64,000 nucleotides of DNA from Drouetiella hepatica Uher 2000/2452 (GCA_019359505.1 JAHHHD010000002.1:186001-250000), one strand, 5' to 3'; shown: positions 26,838 to 36,023, counted from the first letter of the stretch. The notes: generated from the letters alone by a model not told the origin. Program-made: numbers and translations.

Positions 26838-27254
26838 ACAGGCAGGAACCCTGGGGCTAGATAGGTGACGTGCTGTTGTAGCTTGGTCGTAATGTCGCTG
26901 TAACTGCTCACTGCTTCACACAAGAATTCCTCATTTTCGGCGGCAATTCTGTGATCTCAGACACCTGTAGCTGTTGCCAGTTTGCTTAGGACATTTAGGG
27001 TGGGGCGCTTCGCGCCCCACCCTAAATGTCCCCGTCCTCAACACCTTGGCAATTGCCATAGCAGTCGGTACAAAAGTCAGCATGACGGATTAACGAGATT
27101 AATGTTGAGGGCATTCTACAGCGCGAGTCGGCAGCGATCGCACTTCCCCTCAAATTTTTAGCGCTAGATCATCGCCAAACCGCTTAAAGCTTGTTAACAA
27201 AGTCAGGGATAATGGGAAACTGAGTTGATGATCTTACGCACCTGAATATCCACC
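26838..27254. other. Spacer upstream of ccmP
   Basis: About 415 bp between divergent genes. It contains the type-1 hairpin element at 26965-27064. No other frame or RNA gene is recognised; the ccmP promoter must lie here. Confidence 0.4.
26965..27064 (+). repeat. Type-1 hairpin element
   Basis: Flanks CTGTAGCTGTTGCCAGTTTG and CACCTTGGCAATTGCCATAG bracket perfect 20-bp arms 26989-27008 and 27012-27031 (loop TTC). The stem is the same as at 19326 and 24791; the flanks have a few substitutions. Confidence 0.85.
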
Positions 27255-27893
27255 TTGGGCATTGACCTTCGCAGCTACGTTTATTTGGACAACTTGCAGC
27301 GTCAGCACGCTGCCTACTTAGGCACTCAGGCTCTGGGATTTCTGCCCTTGCCTGGAGATTCTTCGCTCTGGGTAGAAATCTCTCCTGGTATTGAAATCAA
27401 TCGCTTGCTGGATATTGCCCTGAAGGCAGCATCCGTTCGCCCTGGCGTATTGGTGATTGAGCGCTTATACGGGCTGCTAGAAGTTCACTCTGACAAGCAG
27501 AGTAACACCAAAGCCGCAGGACGAGCCATCTTGGATGCGATCGGGGCAAAAGAACGGGACTGTCTCAAGCCTCGCATCATCTCTAGCCAGATCATTCGCA
27601 ATATTGATGCCCATCACACGCAGTTAATTAACCGCACCCGCAGAGGCAATATGATCCTGGCAGGGCAGACGCTGTATGTGCTGGAGGTAGAACCTGCTGC
27701 CTATGCGGCACTGGCTGCTAACGAAGCCGAGAAAGCGGCGTTGATCAACATTTTGCAAGTCTCGGCAGTGGGCAGCTTTGGGCGGCTGTATCTAGGCGGC
27801 GAAGAGAGAGATATTATGGCGGGTTCTCAGGCAGCGCTAGGCGCGATCGAAAACATCGCCGGACGAGAGGTTCCCGCAGCTCGAAACGAATAG
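27255..27893 (+). CDS. ccmP: Carboxysome shell protein CcmP (tandem BMC domains)
   Basis: 212 aa with two bacterial-microcompartment domains (about 1-100 and 105-212). The N-terminus [20 protein letters not shown] and [19 protein letters not shown] match CcmP, which forms stacked pseudohexamers with a gated pore in the beta-carboxysome shell, thought to pass metabolites such as 3-phosphoglycerate or RuBP. CcmO is excluded by its different sequence and larger size. The start codon is TTG at 27255, the only start that gives the family N-terminus. It is away from any ccmKLMNO cluster in this window, as is usual for ccmP. Confidence 0.92.
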   Translation: MGIDLRSYVYLDNLQRQHAAYLGTQALGFLPLPGDSSLWVEISPGIEINRLLDIALKAASVRPGVLVIERLYGLLEVHSDKQSNTKAAGRAILDAIGAKERDCLKPRIISSQIIRNIDAHHTQLINRTRRGNMILAGQTLYVLEVEPAAYAALAANEAEKAALINILQVSAVGSFGRLYLGGEERDIMAGSQAALGAIENIAGREVPAARNE

Positions 27894-27917
27894 CACGATG
27901 AGTTTTAAACAGGGTTG

Positions 27918-28883
27918 ATGCCGAAGCCTCTGAGGGCAAAAACGGCGAGGGCAAAAATGGCGAGGGCAAAAATGGCGAGTGGAGAATTGCTGGCGTTACT
28001 GAAATGGGGGGCGATCGGCTGGGCTGATTGGCGATCGCGGCATCCTCAAGCTGAGCCAGACCTAAGTGCAGCCGACCTACGCGAGCTAGATTTGAGCCAG
28101 GTAGATTTGGGCAAAACCGACCTGAGCAGAGCCTGCTTGGTGCAAACCAATTTAATGGGGGCAAACTTGAGAGAAGCCAACCTCAGCCATGCCAACCTGT
28201 ATGAGGCAAATTTGACGGCGGCCGATCTGTCGGGTGCCGATTTGAGAGAAGCCCATCTGATCGGGGTCAACCTCAGCTTTACCGAGCTTCAGGGCGCCAA
28301 TTTGCGGGGGGCAGATCTGAGAGAAGGCAACCTGCGCGGCGCAAATCTCAGCCTTGCCAATTTGATCGGCACCGACTTTCGTCAGGCAAACCTGAAGGAA
28401 GCCGATTGTAGCGATGCCAATTTGATGAAAGCAGACTTGACCCATGCCCGTCTCAATGGCGCGATTTTTACAGGCGCAAATTTGAGCTGCGCCAACTTTT
28501 GCTGTGCTGAGCTAGTTGCCGCCTATTTTCCCAAAGCCAGTCTCTACCGCACCCTGTTTAGAGATGCTCAATTGGTTCGAGCCTTTCTGGTGGGGGCAGT
28601 GCTTGTGGAAGCCGACCTTGAGCGATCGAACTTAAGCTGGGCAAACCTCAGCCGAGCCAACCTCACGAGCGCCCATTGCCCTGGCGCAAACCTGCATGGC
28701 GCCAATATTAGCCGTGCCGATCTCCGCAAGACCAATCTGCAAGGTGCAAACCTGCGAAACACCAATCTCACGAAAGCCAACTTGTCAGGAGCCAACCTGC
28801 AAAATGCTGACCTGTTCTTCGCCGATCTGAGCAACGCCGACCTGCGAGGAGCCATTATGCCCAACGGTAGCCTCCACCCCTAG
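27918..28883 (+). CDS. Pentapeptide-repeat protein (about 320 aa)
   Basis: A 60-residue head (ELLALLKWGAIGWADWRSRH) leads into about 48 A(D/N)LxX pentapeptides ending AIMPNGSLHP. It is a paralogue of the gene at 19395-20441. The gene starts 24 bp after ccmP and may be co-transcribed. The first codons contain a 15-bp tandem repeat (GGGCAAAAATGGCGA, three copies) giving ARAKM repeats; the real start could be the ATG at 27972 (MASGELLALL). Function unknown. Confidence 0.85.
   Translation: MPKPLRAKTARAKMARAKMASGELLALLKWGAIGWADWRSRHPQAEPDLSAADLRELDLSQVDLGKTDLSRACLVQTNLMGANLREANLSHANLYEANLTAADLSGADLREAHLIGVNLSFTELQGANLRGADLREGNLRGANLSLANLIGTDFRQANLKEADCSDANLMKADLTHARLNGAIFTGANLSCANFCCAELVAAYFPKASLYRTLFRDAQLVRAFLVGAVLVEADLERSNLSWANLSRANLTSAHCPGANLHGANISRADLRKTNLQGANLRNTNLTKANLSGANLQNADLFFADLSNADLRGAIMPNGSLHP
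27932..27978. repeat. 15-bp tandem repeat in the 5' end of the pentapeptide gene
   Basis: GGGCAAAAACGGCGA, GGGCAAAAATGGCGA and GGGCAAAAATGGCGA in a row. Each copy adds five residues (A-R-A-K-M or similar) and creates a new possible ATG start. Confidence 0.85.
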
Positions 28884-28890
28884 TCTGCGC

Positions 28891-29943
28891 CTACCCACCG
28901 CGATGGCGCGGCAAGCGCTTCATTTCATAGAGGCGAGAAAATTGCGGAATGTCGCCTGTATGCCCTAAGACAATCACCGTATCTCCGGGCTGCAAGATCT
29001 CTTGATGGCTAGGATGGGTGAGCAAATCGCCTTCTCGACGGCGAAGCGCCACAACAATGAAAGTTCCTTTGCCGCGAATCTCTAAGTCGGCGATCGAGCG
29101 TCCCACCAAAGGCGAGTTGGCAGGCACCGCCAGCTCATCGACCTGTACATCAATTTGGGCTAACAGCTCATTCAGACGGGTACGCTCTTCGCTTTGATCG
29201 AGAAATTCGATCGTATTGGGATGAGTAATCAAATTTGCCATGCGTAGCCCGCTGATGCTGGCCGGGGAGATCACATGATTTGCCCCTGCCAAGCGCAGCT
29301 TGTTTTCGGTGGTTGGCACTTCACCCCGCGCCACAATCATCAGGTGAGGATTCAAGCCCCGTGCCGTTAGGGTAATGAACACGTTGATGGCATCATCAGG
29401 CAGCACCGTAGCCAGCACCTTCGCCCGCCCAATTCCGGCAGATTGCAGCACCTGCTCCTCGCTGGCATTTCCCTGGCACACCCGATATCCCATCGCTTCG
29501 GCACTGGCAATGCGATCGCTGTTGTTGTCCACCACGACAAACGGATGCTCAGCATCGACTAGCTTGCGGGCTAAGACTTGCCCAATTCGCCCATAGCCAC
29601 AGACGATCGCGTGATTCTCTAACTGAGCAATATCTTTGGTTTTACGACGGCTATCCAAGGCTCGATGAATTTCTCCTTCTGTCACCATTTGCACAAATCC
29701 TCCCACAACAAAAGCGGCTGAGATCACTCCAGCAACAATGACAAGAATCGTGAAACTCCTTTCGGCGATCGAAATAGGGCAAAATTCGCCATAGCCAATA
29801 CCAAAGATGGTAATGACCACCATATAAATGGCATCAAAAAGCGGACAGCCAAATAGGGTATAGCCAAAGACTCCACCCACCATCGTGATCATAGAAAAGA
29901 TTGCGCCGATCTGGATACCGCGACCCAATGCCATAATCCGCAT
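28891..29943 (-). CDS. Potassium channel with RCK (TrkA-N/TrkA-C) domains
   Basis: 350 aa two-transmembrane K+ channel subunit. Helices are about residues 10-32 and 62-88 with a pore loop holding TIFGIGYGE, a variant of the selectivity filter T-V-G-Y-G-D. The RCK N-domain follows with the Rossmann motif CGYGRIGQVLARKL (about 113-126) and the TrkA-C domain at 255-340. It probably senses a nucleotide or ion and gates K+ flux across the plasma or thylakoid membrane. Its stop lies 7 bp from the convergent pentapeptide gene. Confidence 0.9.
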   Translation of the reverse strand: MRIMALGRGIQIGAIFSMITMVGGVFGYTLFGCPLFDAIYMVVITIFGIGYGEFCPISIAERSFTILVIVAGVISAAFVVGGFVQMVTEGEIHRALDSRRKTKDIAQLENHAIVCGYGRIGQVLARKLVDAEHPFVVVDNNSDRIASAEAMGYRVCQGNASEEQVLQSAGIGRAKVLATVLPDDAINVFITLTARGLNPHLMIVARGEVPTTENKLRLAGANHVISPASISGLRMANLITHPNTIEFLDQSEERTRLNELLAQIDVQVDELAVPANSPLVGRSIADLEIRGKGTFIVVALRRREGDLLTHPSHQEILQPGDTVIVLGHTGDIPQFSRLYEMKRLPRHRGG

Positions 29944-30079
29944 CCTTTGGCTGAAACCGATCGCACTCTAACGCTAAATTGATGCACCCTGTGTTGTACC
30001 CAATACCAGATCTGCGCAAGTTCTGAGATATGGTGAATGCAGCCTGCTTTGCCTGTCTATCTCCCCCTGTCTATCTCCC

Positions 30080-30499
30080 ATGCGCACCAAAAATAATCGA
30101 TCGCATTCTCAAATGCCCGAAATCAACCTGATTCCAATGCTAGACGTGTTGATGACGGTCTTAACCTTTTTCATCATTGTTTCTATGACACTGACAGGGG
30201 AACAGATCTTCAACGTTAGTCTACCGACCGGGCAATCTGAAGAAGATAAACAGGCTGAAGCCAAGCAAGCCAAACTGACGATCGGGCTAGATAAAGACGG
30301 TAAAACCGTGATGGATAATCAGCCTGCGGTCGAGCAAGCTGTGGTGCAACGGGTGCAAAAGTTCTTGTCTGAAAACCCTGAGGGCATCGTCACCCTCAAA
30401 GCCGACAAAGGATTGAAGTACGAAAATGTCTTGGGTCTGCTCAGAACTCTGAGAGACTTGGGGGGCGATCGCGTTTTTCTGGCGATCGAAAAAGGCTAG
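30080..30499 (+). CDS. ExbD/TolR-family biopolymer transport protein
   Basis: 139 aa. A basic N-terminus, one membrane helix (about 18-40, MLDVLMTVLTFFIIVSM) and a periplasmic domain with the ExbD pattern (LPTGQ..., KADKGLKYENVLGLLRTLRD). The functional Asp in the membrane helix is visible (MLDVLM). ExbD with ExbB uses the proton gradient to drive TonB. No exbB is adjacent, but a TonB-like protein is encoded convergently 24 bp away. Start MRTKNNRSHSQMPEINLIP. Confidence 0.88.
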   Translation: MRTKNNRSHSQMPEINLIPMLDVLMTVLTFFIIVSMTLTGEQIFNVSLPTGQSEEDKQAEAKQAKLTIGLDKDGKTVMDNQPAVEQAVVQRVQKFLSENPEGIVTLKADKGLKYENVLGLLRTLRDLGGDRVFLAIEKG

Positions 30500-30523
30500 A
30501 GCGGTAAGCCAAGAGCAATCACC

Positions 30524-31624
30524 CTAGAGCGGCGACTTACTCCAAACTACAAGCAGGGTTGACTGACTGTCTTTAGTCGGCACAAGGCTAAAAAAGTGGC
30601 TGTCACTGCCACGAATCGCTTCATAGATAAAGCCGCCGCCATAGTTGCCTTGCAACACCACGTCAATCTCAGCCGCCTGAAACTTAGGTCGTAAGCTGCC
30701 AAATACAGCGTCAACATCCTGGTTTTCGATATATGCCGCGTTCTCTCCGTCCGCCTTGAGTTGGGGAGAAGCCTCAGTCGGATTCTCGAAAAACGCGCCA
30801 GGTTCGGCTAAAAGCTCAGTGGGGTTACTGACGGTTTGCCAGCCGCTAGTGCTAGAAGTCGGCAAAATGCTCGTCAGGTCAGCCAAAAACTTTGAATCTC
30901 CGGTCGGCAAAATCGCCTGATCGCCGCTCTGCATCAGCGGATCGGGGATCACCAAAATATTAGTTCCCCCTGCCGCATTGGGAATCAGGCTCAAGAACTG
31001 AGTTGCTCCCCCCTTCATAACCCGGTAAACCATGCGTTGAGAAGACTGTTCAACAGGCTCAACGCCGTAGCCTTGACGCGCCAACTGCTGCTGCAACCAC
31101 TCATCTACCTCACCGATCTCCTTGGAAGTCTTGCGACCAAACGGCTCATAGGCAGAGGGCAAGCCAAAAGTGCCCGGTTGTGCATCTGGATATTGGGGAA
31201 AGTCGCTAGGAAACGCATCAACGACAGTCGGGCTGGGCGTAGCAGCAACCAACTGAGGAGAGGTCGGTGCGCTAGGAGAGGACGGGCTGGAATACACAGC
31301 AGACTGAGAGACAACTGTGGGTCTAGGAGTGCTCACAACTGCAACCGCAGGACGGGCTGGAACTGCTGCCACGGTCGGCTTGGCGGTAGCGGGGGCAGCG
31401 GCGGCACTGGGCTTTGTAGTGGACGGCTCAGCAGGCGGCAGTTGCGTGATGGTAATGGCTTGCTCCTTCGCCGCTTTTTCTGCGTCAACGGCTTTAGGAG
31501 GCAGCGGCACCAGCAGCGCCAAGGCATGGATGCCCACAGACAGCAGCAGCATCGGGCGCACCACCCGCCAAATCAATTGCCACCGACTAGGCTGCGAGTT
31601 GTTGAGAGAAAACGACCTAGCCAT
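30524..31624 (-). CDS. TonB-like protein: N-terminal anchor, Pro/Ala-rich linker, C-terminal globular domain
   Basis: 366 aa. A cytoplasmic N-terminus and one membrane helix (about 22-42, PMLLLSVGIHALALLVPLPP, the SVGIH..LAL pattern of TonB anchors) precede a Pro/Ala/Ser-rich linker (60-145) that could span the periplasm. The C-terminal 220 residues are not a typical TonB fold (EVDEWLQQQLARQGYGVEPV; YGGGFIYEAIRGSDSHF). The convergent neighbour is exbD. Function as an energy transducer is inferred from the anchor and neighbour only. Confidence 0.65.
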   Translation of the reverse strand: MARSFSLNNSQPSRWQLIWRVVRPMLLLSVGIHALALLVPLPPKAVDAEKAAKEQAITITQLPPAEPSTTKPSAAAAPATAKPTVAAVPARPAVAVVSTPRPTVVSQSAVYSSPSSPSAPTSPQLVAATPSPTVVDAFPSDFPQYPDAQPGTFGLPSAYEPFGRKTSKEIGEVDEWLQQQLARQGYGVEPVEQSSQRMVYRVMKGGATQFLSLIPNAAGGTNILVIPDPLMQSGDQAILPTGDSKFLADLTSILPTSSTSGWQTVSNPTELLAEPGAFFENPTEASPQLKADGENAAYIENQDVDAVFGSLRPKFQAAEIDVVLQGNYGGGFIYEAIRGSDSHFFSLVPTKDSQSTLLVVWSKSPL

Positions 31625-32080
31625 GAATTTAGGATCAAGAATAGTTTTGTGATTAACCGTTATGCAGTGCTGTGCCCTCTAGCCAAAAATGGCTTTCAGC
31701 TAAAAACAGCCTAGCGTAAAAGCATCCTTGGGTTAAAGATATCGCTTATGCTGGCAAAACTCTTGTGTCCAGCAATACCCCTGCCTGGGGTGATTATCCT
31801 CTGAGAATTTTCGTCTGTGGGAATTTTATCTGCGAGTATCGGTGGATTGCAAATGCTCGTTAATGCTCTAAAAAGTTGATTTTCAAAGGCGCTTCGCGCC
31901 TTTGAAAATCAACTTTTTAGAGATTCGGGTTGCGCTTTACTGAGCATAGGCGGCTTAGTCAAGATTGGGTGAAGAAGAAATGCTTCGTTAGTGCGCAACA
32001 GGTCAGTGATTTAGCTATACCATTAGTCCTTGCGTGCGTCTCCCGCATAATAGTTAGAGAATCTTGCCCCCCTCTCATTC
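31625..32080. other. Spacer with a 27-bp hairpin
   Basis: 456 bp between divergent genes. It holds the long palindrome at 31866-31922. No protein-coding frame is supported. Confidence 0.4.
31866..31922. repeat. Long perfect palindrome with 27-bp arms
   Basis: Arms 31866-31892 and 31896-31922 pair perfectly around loop TTC; the inner end is GGCGC-TTC-GCGCC as in type-1 elements, but the outer stem (CTCTAAAAAGTTGATTTTC) is unique. It lies mid-spacer between divergent genes, so it is not placed as a terminator. Confidence 0.85.
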
Positions 32081-34105
32081 ATGAGTCATCCTTCAGTGCA
32101 AATTCAATGCGTTAATTCGGAGTGCCTGCATCCAGACAATGCTCTGGGGCAAACCCTGTGCGATCGCTGTCAAACCCCCCTGGTATACCGCTACCTCTGG
32201 GCAACCAGAGCCATGAGTGGAGCAGCCAATCCTGCGGATATTCCCGTAAATACGCTAGTTGCCGATCGCTACTGGGTGACTCGTCCCCAAATTTGGCTAG
32301 ATACTCAGCCCGCGAGAGCCGCAGATGTGCCAAACCTGATGCCAAACCTGGCGCTGTCTTATCTCTACCTCTACGCCCATCGCTTGCACTTGCCGGGGCT
32401 ATACGGATTTTGCGCAGAAACTGAAGACGATGAGGCGATCGCTCTCCTAGACAATGCTCCACTTGACGAAACTGGGCAGTTGCTGCCTATGCTGGAAGCC
32501 GCTTGGCAAACCACGCCTCCAGTGCGGCAGATTTACTGGCTGTGGCAAATATTGCAGCTTTGGCAACCCCTGAGACACCAAGGTGTGGCAACCAGTCTGT
32601 TAGTGCCTGACAACCTGCATATCGAAGGCTGGCGGGTGCGGGTGCGAGAGCTATTACCCGATCGCCCTGAAGATCCTCCGCAATCTGCTCAGCTACCAGA
32701 TGATGAGTCTGCCATTGCCACGAAGGTGCCAGGTGAACCTGCCGCAGTGGAATCCAGCCTTCCCTCGCTCAAAGACCTAGGGGCACTCTGGCAAACTTGG
32801 GTCATGTCGAGCCTAGATTCACCGCAGCCTCTGCAACAGATTTGCCAGCAGATGCAAACCTCAGAAGAGGCAGACTTTGAGACGATCGCCGCACAGCTAG
32901 ACAAGCTGCTGCTAGCGCAAACCGCACGGCTACCGCTCTACTTGGACATTGCTGGAGCCACCACCACAGGTCCTCAGCGCACCCACAATGAAGATGCTTG
33001 CTTTCCGATCGCATCACCCGCCGATGAGACGCTGGCTCCCCATGTGGGGATCATCTGCGACGGCATTGGCGGACATGAGGGCGGCGAGGTGGCTAGCCAG
33101 TTGGCATTGCGATCGCTCCAGCTGCAAATTCGCGTCTTGCTAGCAGAACTAGCTGGACAGCCAGAACCACTGACTCCCGCTGTGGTTAAGCAACAGCTGA
33201 CAAAGGCGGTGCGCGTCGTCAACAACCTGATTGCCAACCAAAACGACACTCAGAAGCGCGAACTTCGTCAGCGCATGGGTACCACGCTAGTGATGGCACT
33301 CCAGCTCCCCCAGCAGATTCCGACAGGATCAGAGCCAGCGACGGGCAACGGACATGAGCTTTATCTAGTGCATGTCGGCGACAGTCGGGCTTACTGGATC
33401 ACCTCAAAGTATTTGCATCAGCTCACCCTAGATGACGATGTAGCAACGCGAGAAGTGCTGATGGGAAGAAGCCCCTACCAGGAGGCGCTTCGGCGCTCTG
33501 ATGGTGGAGCCTTGACTCAGGCGCTCGGCACCCGCAATGCAGACTTGGTAGAAGTGAATGTGCAGCGATTCTTCATTGAGGAAGATGGCTTACTGCTGCT
33601 CTGTTCTGATGGTCTGAGCGACTACGATCGCATTGAGCAATCCTGGCAGCCGATCGCTCAAGCTGTGCTAGAAGGTAAAATCTCGCTGCGAGAAGCCGTC
33701 CAGCAGTGGATTGGCATCGCCAACGAAAAAAACGGACATGACAACACTTCTGTCGTGCTGCTGCGATGTATGGTGAGCCAGCCACCTAGCCCAGAGATCA
33801 GCACCAGCGCACCCACTCCCGAAACAGCATCGATCGCCCTCCCCAATATCGATGACAGCCTAGCAGACTCCTCGCGGGCGCTGCTCTATGACGAGGAACC
33901 GCCGCCCACCCTTCGCCCTGCCCCTGTCTCTTCCTGGAAGCCTCTCACATTAGGAGTAAGACTCCTAGGGCTGATGGTTCTAGCCGCGATCGCCGGAATC
34001 TTGGGTGTGGCAATTTGGCAGCAGATGGAGCGATCGCCCTCATCTAGTTCTCCTACGCCGTCATTGCCTCAATCCTTACCCCAACCATCCACCCCATCTC
34101 CTTAG
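32081..34105 (+). CDS. Zinc-ribbon PP2C-type Ser/Thr protein phosphatase, membrane-anchored
   Basis: 674 aa. An N-terminal zinc ribbon (Cys10, Cys15, Cys27, Cys30) precedes a degenerate kinase-like region (about 45-260) and a PP2C catalytic domain (about 295-565): THNEDACF, ICDGIGGHEGGEVAS, HVGDSRAYWI, LLCSDGLSDY and GHDNTSVVLL. The metal-binding Asp residues are all present. A C-terminal membrane helix (LLGLMVLAAIAGILGVAIW) ends the chain after a Pro-rich linker. It should reverse Ser/Thr kinase phosphorylation. Start ATG at 32081; the next gene follows after 147 bp. Confidence 0.88.
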   Translation: MSHPSVQIQCVNSECLHPDNALGQTLCDRCQTPLVYRYLWATRAMSGAANPADIPVNTLVADRYWVTRPQIWLDTQPARAADVPNLMPNLALSYLYLYAHRLHLPGLYGFCAETEDDEAIALLDNAPLDETGQLLPMLEAAWQTTPPVRQIYWLWQILQLWQPLRHQGVATSLLVPDNLHIEGWRVRVRELLPDRPEDPPQSAQLPDDESAIATKVPGEPAAVESSLPSLKDLGALWQTWVMSSLDSPQPLQQICQQMQTSEEADFETIAAQLDKLLLAQTARLPLYLDIAGATTTGPQRTHNEDACFPIASPADETLAPHVGIICDGIGGHEGGEVASQLALRSLQLQIRVLLAELAGQPEPLTPAVVKQQLTKAVRVVNNLIANQNDTQKRELRQRMGTTLVMALQLPQQIPTGSEPATGNGHELYLVHVGDSRAYWITSKYLHQLTLDDDVATREVLMGRSPYQEALRRSDGGALTQALGTRNADLVEVNVQRFFIEEDGLLLLCSDGLSDYDRIEQSWQPIAQAVLEGKISLREAVQQWIGIANEKNGHDNTSVVLLRCMVSQPPSPEISTSAPTPETASIALPNIDDSLADSSRALLYDEEPPPTLRPAPVSSWKPLTLGVRLLGLMVLAAIAGILGVAIWQQMERSPSSSSPTPSLPQSLPQPSTPSP

Positions 34106-34149
34106 CCTGGGTGGGAGCATAGCCCTCGCTCAGTCTGATCTAAAACCCT

Positions 34150-34170
34150 AATCTGCAAGAGGTCTATTGA
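34150..34170 (+). repeat. Solo tail of a type-3 element
   Basis: AATCTGCAAGAGGTCTATTG lies between the PP2C gene and ftrV without an adjoining hairpin. It equals the tail of the element at 39274-39355 and looks like a deletion remnant. Confidence 0.6.
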
Positions 34171-34252
34171 GCGGTAGGATAGGGGAAGAAATTGATGTCA
34201 ATACTGGCTAGAGCATTGGCTCAGCCGACCTAGGATAGAATCTGAACCGTTT

Positions 34253-34474
34253 ATGAAAGTTGGCGATCGCGTTCGTGTCAAAGAATCTGTTTTGGTTTAC
34301 CACCACCCCATCCATCGCAATCAAGCCCTCGATATTCAGGGGATGGAAGGCGAGATTGCTGCCTTTGCCAACGAGTATCACGGTAAGCCCATCAGCGCTA
34401 ATTTCCCGATACTGGTAAAGTTTGAGAGCAAATTCAAAGCACACCTGCGGGACTTTGAGCTAGAGGTAATCTAG
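34253..34474 (+). CDS. ftrV: Ferredoxin-thioredoxin reductase variable chain FtrV
   Basis: 73 aa SH3-like beta barrel that supports the catalytic chain of ferredoxin-thioredoxin reductase, the enzyme passing photosynthetic reducing power to thioredoxin. The start MKVGDRVRVKESVLVYHHP and the end FKAHLRDFELEVI are typical. It is full length for cyanobacteria. The catalytic-chain gene ftrC is not in the window. Confidence 0.93.
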   Translation: MKVGDRVRVKESVLVYHHPIHRNQALDIQGMEGEIAAFANEYHGKPISANFPILVKFESKFKAHLRDFELEVI

Positions 34475-34492
34475 TCTCTGGTGATTTGGGTT

Positions 34493-34729
34493 CTACCGCC
34501 GATAAAACCATTGCAGTGGGTTCAGCTCGCCCTGCATTTGTATCAGCTCTTGGCGATGCTGAGCTGCAATTTTGGCATACCAGCGGCAGTGATCAGCGTG
34601 GGCTTGTCGCCGCTGAGCCTCGTCATAGAAAGCCCGCGTGTCTTGATACACCTCAAACCGAGGATCGATCGCGGCGGGGGGAAGCGGAATCAGGTAAGAG
34701 AAACCATTGACATGACAGGATTGCGACAT
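34493..34729 (-). CDS. Small conserved hypothetical protein (78 aa)
   Basis: The sequence MSQSCHVNGFSYLIPLPPAA...DPRFEVYQDTRAFYDEAQRR looks like a cyanobacteria-restricted small protein. It is rich in His, Tyr and Trp (HADHCRWYAKIAAQHRQEL). No domain, signal peptide or membrane helix is recognised. It is convergent with ftrV (18 bp) and follows the ElyC-like gene's strand. Function unknown. Confidence 0.6.
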   Translation of the reverse strand: MSQSCHVNGFSYLIPLPPAAIDPRFEVYQDTRAFYDEAQRRQAHADHCRWYAKIAAQHRQELIQMQGELNPLQWFYRR

Positions 34730-34772
34730 TGCTATGGGTGTCTGCTGTAAGCGTTTTCAATAGCGTAACGAA

Positions 34773-35564
34773 TTACAGCCAGCCTCGCAGACCGTAGATA
34801 AACAAACCAATATATTCCTTGATCGATCGCGTCAACTGATTTAGATTTCTGGCATCTGGCAGAGCATTGAGCACAGTAGAAGCCAAGGTATCTTCGGAGA
34901 AGTCTAGCTCTTCTTGAGACACCAGAAAATCTGTAGGAGCCGCGATCGCTTCAATCCCCTGTTTTTGAAAGATTCTCAGCGATCGCGGCATATGTAGAGC
35001 GGAAGTAACCAGCAGGATTTTATTAATTCCCCGCTGCTGCAAAATTTTCTTGACGTTGACAGCATTCTCGTAAGTGTTCAGCGAAGTCGCGTCTTGCAGA
35101 ATAGCGGACGCAGGCACCCCCATCGTTTCGATCAAAGTCTTCATATCTGACGATTCTGAGGAGCTAACCTCCTGCAAATTCAGCGTCCGACCGCCGCTCA
35201 AGATCACGATCGGCGCTTTGCCCTGGCGGTAGAGCTGTGCGCCGTAAATCATGCGATCGCCTTCCTCCATCACATCCACTGCTGGACGAGGATAGATTTG
35301 TGGACGCGTTGCGCCACCCAAAACGACGATCGCCTCTGCGTTGGGCAGTGTCGCCGGAATATTTTGCCACTCTAGCGATCGCGTTAGCTGATTGGCGACC
35401 CAACTATTGCCACCGACCAGCAGCAGCGCTAGCGCCATCACAATGCTTAAAGCCGAGAGCCTTGGTCGTTTCCAAATCAATAGCAGCGCCAGCAGCAGCA
35501 GCAGGCAAGCTAGCCCCAGGGGATAAATAAACAGAGGCAACAGCTTTGAGAAATAGAGGGACAT
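34773..35564 (-). CDS. YdcF/ElyC/SanA-like DUF218 membrane protein
   Basis: Two N-terminal membrane helices (about 8-30 and 35-55 from the chosen start) are followed by a DUF218 domain: AIVVLGGATRPQ, APIVILSGGR, SLNTYENAVNVKKIL and ILLVTSALHMPRS. In E. coli the related ElyC and SanA affect envelope integrity and peptidoglycan synthesis. Start MSLYFSKLLP at 35564 is preferred; the frame runs on to an ATG at 35651 but those residues are not hydrophobic or conserved. Confidence 0.85.
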   Translation of the reverse strand: MSLYFSKLLPLFIYPLGLACLLLLLALLLIWKRPRLSALSIVMALALLLVGGNSWVANQLTRSLEWQNIPATLPNAEAIVVLGGATRPQIYPRPAVDVMEEGDRMIYGAQLYRQGKAPIVILSGGRTLNLQEVSSSESSDMKTLIETMGVPASAILQDATSLNTYENAVNVKKILQQRGINKILLVTSALHMPRSLRIFQKQGIEAIAAPTDFLVSQEELDFSEDTLASTVLNALPDARNLNQLTRSIKEYIGLFIYGLRGWL

Positions 35565-35889
35565 AGTATGTGATCTTCCAATCATCTGTTCCCTCAATAC
35601 TGTAACCGCCAAATTCAGACGGTCAAGATGTGGAAATCGTCGTAAAAACATTGTCGTAAAAACAAAGCCTATATCGCGCTCCCAAGCTCCAACACGAGTT
35701 GTTGTCCCATAGCTGAAGATATCGATAACAAACTTTTGAGCTTTCTAGTACTGCCCTAGAAGAGCAAGGCGATCGCTCCCCCAGCAAAAATCACTGGCAT
35801 AAATTCGTGCAGAGTTAGGAAATGGGAGGAGAGGCGATCGTATTGAAATAGTGGCAGTCACTAAGATGCGAGTGAAGAAGGGATTCCTG

Positions 35890-36023
35890 TGCAGACGCTT
35901 CTGGGTTATCTTAAAGCCGCTCTCATCCAAAACCCGTTGATAGCAATCGGTATCGACATGAAGAAATTGCAGGAAGAACGCCTCCCCCGTTGCGGGTTCC
36001 ACGAAGCATGACCCCGATCGCAA
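35890..36023 (-). pseudogene. Transposase remnant (IS630-like, C-terminal DDE fragment)
   Basis: The stretch SGSCFVEPATGEAFFLQFLH followed by VDTDCYQRVLDE resembles the catalytic-core segment of IS630-type transposases. The reading continues only about 35 residues before losing similarity. No terminal inverted repeats were found. Called a remnant; the family is from memory of the motif, not from a search. Confidence 0.5.

Noticed and set aside
31866-31922. Long hairpins taken as ordinary rho-independent terminators
   Set aside because: Several lie between divergent genes or in 5' regions, lack T-tracts, and share constant flanks, so a plain terminator role does not explain them.
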